The position numbers and the translations under genes were made by a program. From contig JAAFJS010000026.1 of NCBI GenBank assembly GCA_013298985.1, positions 1 to 38,331 on the forward strand: a DNA stretch of 38,331 nucleotides, read 5' to 3'. Source of the DNA: Cytophagales bacterium (GTDB lineage: Bacteria > Bacteroidota > Bacteroidia > Cytophagales > Thermoflexibacteraceae). Shown piece by piece: positions 33,223 through 38,331 of the stretch; the first letter of the stretch is position 1, and each line of letters opens with the position of its first letter. The notes under the pieces were generated by a model. It was given only the letters and a program-made list of their open reading frames with translations. It was not told the DNA's origin and did not search any database.

Positions 33223-34062
33223 CTACTGTTTTGTTGTTTCGTCAAGTTGTTCCACATACTTTTCTGGCGTATAAGTTACTCGTGCAAAATTTTTTGTAAG
33301 CATTTCATTTTCAATTACTTTACCACTTTCAAATTTAAGAATTTTGTTACGCCAAATTTCGTTTTTTCTGTAAAATTGTCCGTCTATTTTCAAAAATTGG
33401 TGTTCCTTTTCAAAAACGTGATACGCATAATCAAGTGCTGCGTCAATGCGAAGTTCTCCTTCCAAACACTTTTCTGAAAACCAAAGATTAATTTGAAAAG
33501 TGTGTTCTGTGTTGTTTGTAAATTGATAATCTCTATAATTGTAAAAGACTGTTGCACCACTTCCAAAGGGCAAAACTCGTCCATCATCAGGGAAAGGGTC
33601 AAAAGAATGGTGGTATCTTTCCGTAACTGTCAATGGACTGTGAATGACTAACCAATGAATAAAGTTTGAAATTTGGCAAATTCCGCCACCAATACCTGCT
33701 TTTGCTTCTCCAAAAGAAAGTTCCATGCCAAGCAAATAGCCTTTTTGTTTGGTTGGCAATCCTACTAATTTACAAAATGAAAATGTTTCTTTTGGTTTTA
33801 TCAATATTCCGTTCAGTTCTTTTACTGCAATTTTCAAATTTGTTACCTTGTTAATTTGAAGTTGCTCGTTGTTGTCGCCAAGTTTTTTCAGTAAAACAGA
33901 TTGATGCTTTTTTATTCGGTACGAAAGATTGTCTGAACTTTTAGTTTTTGCATATTTTTTATCATCAAAGCACCATTCAACCATTCGTTTTAGTCGTCTA
34001 ACCCAAACAGCTACAAAATATAAAATTGGGTGTCGTTGGCTTAATAATTTTCGCTTTTTCAT
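33223..34062 (-). CDS. VanW family protein
   Basis: 279 residues. The VanW domain is clear: FSFCKLVGLPTKQKGYLLGM, then GIGGGICQISNFIHWL and RYHHSFDPFPDDGRVLPFGS with the family's conserved His/Pro/Gly pattern, and ATVFYNYRDYQF. The biochemical function of VanW is not established; the name comes from a glycopeptide-resistance cluster, but no vanR/S/H/A/X genes are present here, so resistance cannot be inferred. A hydrophobic segment near the N-terminus (ILYFVAVWV) could be a weak membrane anchor. The gene looks more AT-rich than its neighbours, which would fit acquisition by transfer. ATG start at 34062, divergent from the methyltransferase. Confidence 0.85.
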   Translation of the reverse strand: MKKRKLLSQRHPILYFVAVWVRRLKRMVEWCFDDKKYAKTKSSDNLSYRIKKHQSVLLKKLGDNNEQLQINKVTNLKIAVKELNGILIKPKETFSFCKLVGLPTKQKGYLLGMELSFGEAKAGIGGGICQISNFIHWLVIHSPLTVTERYHHSFDPFPDDGRVLPFGSGATVFYNYRDYQFTNNTEHTFQINLWFSEKCLEGELRIDAALDYAYHVFEKEHQFLKIDGQFYRKNEIWRNKILKFESGKVIENEMLTKNFARVTYTPEKYVEQLDETTKQ

Positions 34063-34174
34063 TGTGCTGTTTGTAAAATAATGAATGAAATCTACTGATA
34101 AAATATCGAATTCTTAGGTAGTAAGCATTAAAATTTGTTAATTTTATACTTTATTAGCTCAATTATACAATTCT

Positions 34175-35452
34175 TTGAATATAAACGATTTTTTGCAATC
34201 CTCAGTGCAGGATTTTATACTGAAAAATGAAAATGCAGACCCACATCAGCTGGCGTTGAAGGCACATCTGTATCCTGAACTTCCTATTTCATTGATTATC
34301 AATCAGATTGGCGCAAGGCAGAAGGCAAAAACCAAACTTCCTTCATTCTATCTCCAAAAAGATATTATTTATCCTGTGGCACTTTCTTTGGAACAATGCT
34401 CGTCAGAACAAACAGCTTCTTACAAGGCTAACTTATTGAAAGGCAATTTGTTAATAGATTTGACAGGCGGCTTTGGTGTAGATGCTTATTTTTTGAGTAA
34501 AAACTTTGAGAAAGTGATTTATGTAGAAAAAAATGCGGAATTAGCAGCAATAGCCAAACACAACTTTCAAGTTTTAAAGGCTGATAATGTGGAAGTTATC
34601 AATGCTGATGCGATAGATTTCCTCACCAAATTTGAGGGAATGGCAGACTACATCTATTTAGACCCTGCGCGTCGCGATACTGCCAACAGAAAAATGGTGC
34701 GATTAGAAGATTGCGAGCCTAATATATTGGAAATCATGCCTTTGTTAAAAGAAAAAGCATATAAAATTGTGTTAAAAACCTCTCCAATGCTCGACATCGA
34801 CTTAGCAATAAAGGAATTAAAAACAGTACGAACTTTACCAACACTTACAACTTTGCCAACAGTGGAACGAAGTGAAAACTTTGTCAACAGTTTAGTTCAA
34901 AACTTTGCCAACAGTTCCATCAAAATCATCGTCTTATCCGTAGAAAACGAATGTAAAGAAGTCATTTATTGGATAGAAAAGGGTAGGGGAGAGGCTAACC
35001 CAGTGCAGACCATTAATTTTTCTAAAAATAAAATCCAACAGTTTGATTTTGAAATACTTACAGAGCAAAATGCAGTGATAGATTATTCATTACCACAAGC
35101 ATATCTTTACGAACCCAATGCTTCCGTTTTGAAGGCAGGCGCATTCAAAAGTGTAGCCTTGCATTACAAGCTGGCTAAACTCCACGTAAACAGTCATTTA
35201 TATACCTCAAACGGATTAGTAGCAGATTTTGCTGGGCGTATTTTTAAGATACACACCATCAGCAAATTAGATAAAAAAGAATTGCAAAAATATCTCCCTG
35301 AAAATAAGGCAAATATTGCCGTCCGCAACTTCCCACTTTCTGTCGCCGAAATTCGCAAAAAAACAGGCATCAATGAGGGCGGAGAAACGTATCTCTTTGC
35401 CACCATTGATGCCGAAAACAAAAAAGTAGTGCTGATTTGTACGCGTATTTGA
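34175..35452 (+). CDS. class I SAM-dependent methyltransferase with C-terminal THUMP-like domain (interrupted by an in-frame repeat)
   Basis: 425 residues, start codon TTG at 34175; no ATG fits. The methyltransferase core has motif I LLIDLTGGFGVDAYFLS (92-108), an acidic loop (YVEKNAELAAIAKHN), and a catalytic-loop region YLDPARRDTANRK (161-173), which is DPxR rather than the RNA-type NPPY. The C-terminus has the THUMP-like region of the family (DKKELQKYLPENKANI, VRNFPLSVAEIRKKTG). Members of this family are predicted nucleic-acid methyltransferases of unknown target. Residues 219-247 (RTLPTLTTLPTVERSENFVN and SLVQNFANS) are not expected between the predicted core strands and are encoded by a repeat with four copies of a 15-mer (34829-34915). 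The protein is thus about 29 residues longer than expected. The gene ends 3 bp from the GH16 stop on the other strand. Confidence 0.85.
   Translation: MNINDFLQSSVQDFILKNENADPHQLALKAHLYPELPISLIINQIGARQKAKTKLPSFYLQKDIIYPVALSLEQCSSEQTASYKANLLKGNLLIDLTGGFGVDAYFLSKNFEKVIYVEKNAELAAIAKHNFQVLKADNVEVINADAIDFLTKFEGMADYIYLDPARRDTANRKMVRLEDCEPNILEIMPLLKEKAYKIVLKTSPMLDIDLAIKELKTVRTLPTLTTLPTVERSENFVNSLVQNFANSSIKIIVLSVENECKEVIYWIEKGRGEANPVQTINFSKNKIQQFDFEILTEQNAVIDYSLPQAYLYEPNASVLKAGAFKSVALHYKLAKLHVNSHLYTSNGLVADFAGRIFKIHTISKLDKKELQKYLPENKANIAVRNFPLSVAEIRKKTGINEGGETYLFATIDAENKKVVLICTRI
34829..34915 (+). repeat. in-frame coding repeat: four copies of AACTTTGCCAACAGT
   Basis: The 15-mer AACTTTGCCAACAGT occurs at 34849-34863 (exact) and 34901-34915 (exact), with one-to-few-base variants at 34831-34845 and 34877-34891. 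Starts are 18, 28 and 24 bp apart. The two exact copies are read in different frames (TLPTV and NFANS), yet the whole stays open. A related insert lies in pdxH at about 37966-38030. Confidence 0.88.
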
Positions 35453-35455
35453 GAT

Positions 35456-36292
35456 TTATTGATAAATCCTGACATAGTCTATTTCCATGCGCTGTGGAAA
35501 AATGGTATCATCAATACCCTTCTGACCGCCCCATGAGCCGCCAACGGCTATATTGAGCAAGAGATAAAAATTAGAGGTAAACGGATAAGTATCCCTGCCA
35601 ATCCCATTATTAACAAAGGAAAAATATTTCTGGTCATCTACATACCAGTCTATTTTGCCGCTTGTCCACTCTATAGTATAAGTGCGAAAGGCGGTTTGCG
35701 AATCTTCAATTCGGATTTGCGCGCCTTTTTGCGTGCCAATACTATGGTTATAGGCTTTGGTATGAATCGTTCCATGAATAACGTTAGGGTCAAAGCCTAC
35801 GTGTTCCATAATGTCTATTTCGCCATCATCAGGCCACTTCAAGGGGTTGGTAGAGGCGAGCATCCATATCGCGGGCCACGTACCTCTGCCTTGGGGGAGT
35901 TTGGCGCGTATCTCGAATTTGCCATAAGTCCAGTCGCCTTTGCCCTTGGTAACGAGGCGGGCTGAGGTATAGCTATTGCCTCCAAAATTTTCTTTGTGCG
36001 CCTCAATGATGAGCTTTCCATCTTCGACTCTGGCATTTTGGAGGCGGTCTTTGGCGTAATATTGCCTTTCTTGGTTGCCCCAACCTGCGCCGCCCACATC
36101 ATATCCCCATTTCTTGGAATCAGGCAGTCCTGTATAATCGAACTCATCTGACCAGACCAATTTCCTCTCCGCGGGGGGATTAGTAACGAAATTATCAACC
36201 ACAGGTGGCAGTGTAGGTGGAACTGTTTGATTTTGCTTACAAGAAAAAAGATATAATACTGAAAAACAGGCAATTAAGATGAGATTTTTCAT
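35456..36292 (-). CDS. GH16 family beta-glucanase lipoprotein (laminarinase-like)
   Basis: 278 residues. The N-terminus (MKNLILIACFSVLYLFSC) is a lipoprotein signal with Cys18 in LFSCK, followed by a Pro/Thr-rich linker. The GH16 domain shows WSDEFDYTG, a WGNQERQYY segment, YGKFEIRAKLPQGRGTWPA, the active-site GEIDIMEHVG with nucleophile Glu158 and acid/base Glu163, and GGSWGG near the end. The order GEIDIMEH (ExDxxE with one extra residue) is the laminarinase/lichenase type. It likely cleaves beta-1,3 or mixed-linkage glucans at the cell surface. A well-formed TTG-N18-TATCTTTG promoter lies upstream on the same strand. It is convergent with the THUMP-like methyltransferase gene (3-bp gap). 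Confidence 0.92.
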   Translation of the reverse strand: MKNLILIACFSVLYLFSCKQNQTVPPTLPPVVDNFVTNPPAERKLVWSDEFDYTGLPDSKKWGYDVGGAGWGNQERQYYAKDRLQNARVEDGKLIIEAHKENFGGNSYTSARLVTKGKGDWTYGKFEIRAKLPQGRGTWPAIWMLASTNPLKWPDDGEIDIMEHVGFDPNVIHGTIHTKAYNHSIGTQKGAQIRIEDSQTAFRTYTIEWTSGKIDWYVDDQKYFSFVNNGIGRDTYPFTSNFYLLLNIAVGGSWGGQKGIDDTIFPQRMEIDYVRIYQ

Positions 36293-36400
36293 TTTCTTTT
36301 GATATAATTAAGTGAATAAGTATAATTTTTTCATAAAGTTACAGATAATTCATTCAATTATTTAACAAGGTTTACCAAAAATTTATTATTGAAATTTATA

Positions 36401-36429
36401 CAAAGATAAAAGACAAAATAAATTCCCAA
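36401..36429 (-). promoter_or_regulatory. Bacteroidota-type promoter of the GH16 gene
   Basis: On the minus strand, TTG (36427-36429), 18 bases, then TATCTTTG (36401-36408) matches the TTG-N17-23-TAnnTTTG consensus of the phylum. Transcription would start near 36394, giving a leader of about 100 nt before the ATG at 36292. Confidence 0.6.
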
Positions 36430-36437
36430 TAATTGTG

Positions 36438-36445
36438 TAGCTTTG
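36438..36445 (+). promoter_or_regulatory. possible -7 box for the methyltransferase at 36486
   Basis: TAGCTTTG on the plus strand matches TAnnTTTG, 40 bp before the ATG at 36486. No TTG box was seen at the usual distance. Confidence 0.35.
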
Positions 36446-36485
36446 CTCACAAACAATTTTCATTTTTTTCTTACAAATCGCTAAA

Positions 36486-37403
36486 ATGCCTCATCATCAA
36501 ACAGAACAATCAGACAACAAAATTATTGACCTTATCACTCTTCCTATTGCCCATGAGGACATCAAAAAATATTATGAAATTGCAGGCATGGACTATCAGG
36601 CATGGAGTGAGGCACTCAATATGCACTTTGGGTATCTTGAACGATGGACAGATATTTTTTCCTTAGAAAAAATGCTCAATCAGATGAGCCAAATGGTCAT
36701 CAAAAAGCTACAATTAGCTGATTTCTCTCAGCCAACCGCCTTAGACATGGGCTGTGGCATGGGTGCAGTGGCGCGTGAACTGGTGCGTATTTACCCACAG
36801 GCACGCGTAACGGGCATCACGATTGTAGATAGTCAAATCAATTATGGAAATCACCTTTCTCAAAATGAAAACCTGCATGAAAAAGTCAAAATCATCAAAA
36901 ATGATTATGAAAACATGAGTTTTGAGGACAACTCTTTTGATGTAGCCTATGCGGTAGAGAGCAGTTGTTACGCGCAAGGGGCTGGTAAAGAAGCACTTAT
37001 CTCAGAAATGAGGCGAGTTTTGAAGGAAGGTGGGCGTTTTGTGATTATAGATGGTTTTTTGAAAAAGCCTGCAAAAATGCCTTATTTGCTCCAAAAAGCC
37101 TATTTGCGCCTTTGTCGCTGCTGGGCATTGCCTTGCTTGGCTACGATGACCGTTTTTGAGGAAACCCTGAAAAAAAATAACTTTAAAAACATCAAAATTG
37201 AGGAAATTTCGTGGAAAGTAGCTCCTTCGGTCGCGCACGTGCCTCGCGTTACCCTCAAATTTTTGTTCCAAGAACTTTGGCGCAATAAATCCCTGAAACT
37301 TGCCCCCGAACGTTGGGACAATATCGTTTCTCCACTCTTGACCATGTTTCTGGGGCTTTGGCGCAATTATTTTGGGTATTATGTCGTGAGTGGAGAAAAG
37401 TAA
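36486..37403 (+). CDS. class I SAM-dependent methyltransferase (UbiE/tocopherol-type)
   Basis: 305 residues, single domain. SAM-binding motif I is ALDMGCGMGAVAREL (85-99), followed by an acidic ITIVDSQINYG region, and motif II/III DVAYAVESSCYAQG and LKEGGRFVIIDGFL. The pattern is that of small-molecule or lipid methyltransferases related to UbiE and gamma-tocopherol methyltransferase, not of DNA or rRNA enzymes. No signal or membrane helix was seen, although the Trp/Leu-rich C-terminus (FLGLWRNYFGYYVV) may touch membranes. The substrate is unknown. ATG start at 36486 with a TAGCTTTG box upstream; divergent from the GH16 gene and convergent with the acetyltransferase. Confidence 0.85.
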   Translation: MPHHQTEQSDNKIIDLITLPIAHEDIKKYYEIAGMDYQAWSEALNMHFGYLERWTDIFSLEKMLNQMSQMVIKKLQLADFSQPTALDMGCGMGAVARELVRIYPQARVTGITIVDSQINYGNHLSQNENLHEKVKIIKNDYENMSFEDNSFDVAYAVESSCYAQGAGKEALISEMRRVLKEGGRFVIIDGFLKKPAKMPYLLQKAYLRLCRCWALPCLATMTVFEETLKKNNFKNIKIEEISWKVAPSVAHVPRVTLKFLFQELWRNKSLKLAPERWDNIVSPLLTMFLGLWRNYFGYYVVSGEK

Positions 37404-37424
37404 AAGTGGTTTAACCTCACATTT

Positions 37425-37916
37425 TCAAAACTTCCCATACTGCCACGAGGCAAGTTTTTCGGGAAGCACAGTGCAGTTTATCCACTCAGGGGCGAGTTCT
37501 GCGCCACATTTCTTGTAAAAATTAATCGCTGGCGTGTTCCAGTCCAGCACCTGCCACATCACGATTGCCATATTTGTTTCCACTGCTCTTTTGACCACTG
37601 TATCCAGCAGCATTTTCCCCAAGCCAAATTGACGGTATTTTTCGGTAACAATCAAATCTTCCAAATACAAGCACTGCCCGCGCCAAGTCGAATAACGAAT
37701 ATAAGTGAGTGCCATGCCCACAATTTCAGGTTTTTCGTCCGTAGTTTCTGCCACAAAAAACTCAAAAACAGGATTGTTGCCAAACCCATCTTCGAGCATT
37801 CTTGCGGGCGAGTTGCTCACCAGATGCTCTCCTTTTTCAAAAACTGCCAATTCCATGATGAGGCGAAATGCGTCCTCAATGTCTTGGGGAGTGCCTTTGC
37901 GAATAGTATAATTCAT
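37425..37916 (-). CDS. GNAT-family N-acetyltransferase (diamine acetyltransferase-like)
   Basis: 163 residues from the chosen ATG at 37916 (MNYTIRKGTPQDIEDAFRLI); an ATG at 37943 would overlap pdxH and add nine residues. The acetyl-CoA loop is YRQFGLGKMLL (Q/R-x-x-G-x-G), preceded by LYLEDLIVTEKY, and ended by INFYKKCGAELAPEW; the pattern is closest to spermidine/spermine or thialysine N-acetyltransferases. It would transfer acetyl from acetyl-CoA to a primary amine. It starts 16 bp after the pdxH stop on the same strand and is probably in its operon. The substrate is inferred only at family level. Confidence 0.88.
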   Translation of the reverse strand: MNYTIRKGTPQDIEDAFRLIMELAVFEKGEHLVSNSPARMLEDGFGNNPVFEFFVAETTDEKPEIVGMALTYIRYSTWRGQCLYLEDLIVTEKYRQFGLGKMLLDTVVKRAVETNMAIVMWQVLDWNTPAINFYKKCGAELAPEWINCTVLPEKLASWQYGKF

Positions 37917-37932
37917 TTTTTTGCTTAAAATT

Positions 37933-38331
37933 TTAGGGTGCAAGCCTTTCTATTTTCCAGTTATTTTCTGTACTGTTTTCAACTGAACTGATGCTAAAGT
38001 TTTCACTTTGTTCAACTGTTGGCAAAGTTTGTTTGGTGTATCGAATCCTGTCGTGCAAGCGGCTTCTTCTGCCTTGCCAAAACTCAATGGTCTGAGGGAC
38101 AAGACGATAGCCTCCCCAATGCGCGGGGCGAGCAAGCAATTCATCTTCATATTGCTGTTCCAAGATTTGCATTTGCTCTTCCAAGAAATTGCGATTTTCA
38201 ATCACCTGACTTTGAGGGGAAACTACAGCACCAATTTGGCTTTTCTTGGGTCTGCTTTGGAAGTAAGTATCTGAAATACTGGTAGTTACCTTTTCTACTT
38301 TGCCTTCAATGCGTACCTGTCTTTCCAGCTC
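37933..38331 (-). CDS. pdxH: pyridoxamine 5'-phosphate oxidase PdxH (5' end cut; contains an in-frame repeat)
   Basis: The last 132 codons and the stop are present. PdxH oxidises pyridoxamine or pyridoxine 5'-phosphate to pyridoxal 5'-phosphate with FMN. Family landmarks: [61 protein letters not shown] and the C-terminal WKIERLAP. In other PdxH proteins only a few residues join RLHDR..Y to W-x-I-x-RL-P; here about 24 residues ([20 protein letters not shown] and then TEN) are inserted. They are encoded by a copy of the 15-mer repeat also present in the THUMP-like methyltransferase. The insertion is close to the C-terminus, near where residues contribute to FMN/substrate binding, so it may be tolerated in a surface loop. 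The acetyltransferase gene follows by 16 bp. Confidence 0.93.
   Translation of the reverse strand, partial: ELERQVRIEGKVEKVTTSISDTYFQSRPKKSQIGAVVSPQSQVIENRNFLEEQMQILEQQYEDELLARPAHWGGYRLVPQTIEFWQGRRSRLHDRIRYTKQTLPTVEQSENFSISSVENSTENNWKIERLAP
37966..38030 (-). repeat. in-frame coding repeat inside pdxH
   Basis: On the minus strand AACTTTGCCAACAGT is present exactly (38015-38029), and a variant AACTTTAGCATCAGT lies 28 bp on (37987-38001), the same spacing as copies two and three in the methyltransferase gene. Over 33 bases, 31 are identical to 34850-34882. Both are read as TLPTVE(R/Q)SENF. Confidence 0.85.

Noticed and set aside
33223-34062. VanW as evidence of vancomycin resistance
   Set aside because: None of the resistance genes (vanR/S/H/A/X) is present, and VanW alone does not confer resistance.
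21584-36292. Polysaccharide utilisation locus
   Set aside because: Lectin, sulfatase, GH31 and GH16 are spread over 15 kb with unrelated genes between them, on both strands, and no SusC/SusD pair or hybrid regulator was found.

Overview
The window reads as chromosomal DNA from a member of the Bacteroidota, most likely a Cytophagia-type (gliding or marine-type) bacterium; the exact genus cannot be told from the sequence. The evidence is the low-to-moderate GC content, AT-rich intergenic stretches, few Shine-Dalgarno sequences, promoter boxes of the TTG / TAnnTTTG kind, and gene families typical of the phylum: an ABC permease fused to an M1 peptidase, a TPR-CHAT secreted protein, a THUMP-like methyltransferase and a nitrate-reductase-gamma-like Fe-S protein. 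There is no rRNA, tRNA, CRISPR array, prophage or intact insertion sequence that I could see.

Layout. 1-1662 (minus) is a TrkH/KtrB potassium channel subunit cut by the left edge. 1872-6668 (minus) is an ABC ATPase followed by a 1214-residue permease/M1-peptidase fusion, separated by a GC-rich palindrome. 7115-8626 (plus) is a lipoprotein with Ig-like domains. 9029-10132 (plus) is dprA. 10752-12191 (minus) is an HtrA protease, followed by a long AT-rich gap holding a 50-residue small ORF with a strong terminator. 13130-18254 (minus) is a tight run: histidine kinase, response regulator with PP2C output, sdaAB and lipB, with a doubtful small ORF after lipB. 18505-19871 (minus) holds a 35-residue Lys-rich ORF and a PAS histidine kinase. 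20216-21580 (plus) is a membrane Fe-S protein. 21584-25831 (minus) holds a secreted L-type lectin, a secreted sulfatase and a Pif1-like helicase. 26140-32951 (plus) holds an S41-like peptidase, a secreted TPR-CHAT protein and a GH31 glucosidase. 33223-38331 holds VanW, a THUMP-like methyltransferase, a GH16 lipoprotein, a class I methyltransferase, a GNAT acetyltransferase and pdxH cut by the right edge.

How the genes may work together. Most are housekeeping or loosely linked. Three groups look functional: the ABC ATPase with its permease/peptidase; the GTG-TGA coupled kinase and PP2C response regulator; and scattered glycan-degrading functions (GH16, GH31, sulfatase, lectin) that suggest use of algal or plant polysaccharides, although they do not form a polysaccharide utilisation locus because there is no SusC/SusD pair.

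The most unusual signal is a short DNA repeat built from the 15-mer AACTTTGCCAACAGT. It lies inside two unrelated coding sequences, the THUMP-like methyltransferase (34829-34915) and pdxH (about 37966-38030), on opposite strands. In both it keeps the frame open and adds about 20-30 residues not expected in either family. It looks like a protein-coding mobile repeat comparable in principle to the Rickettsia palindromic elements. A second repeat family, with a TAACCCC...CGCTTTAGCG...GGGGAACT hairpin, occurs as a near-perfect inverted pair at 22448-22557 (REPIN-like) and as diverged single copies at 8838-8990.
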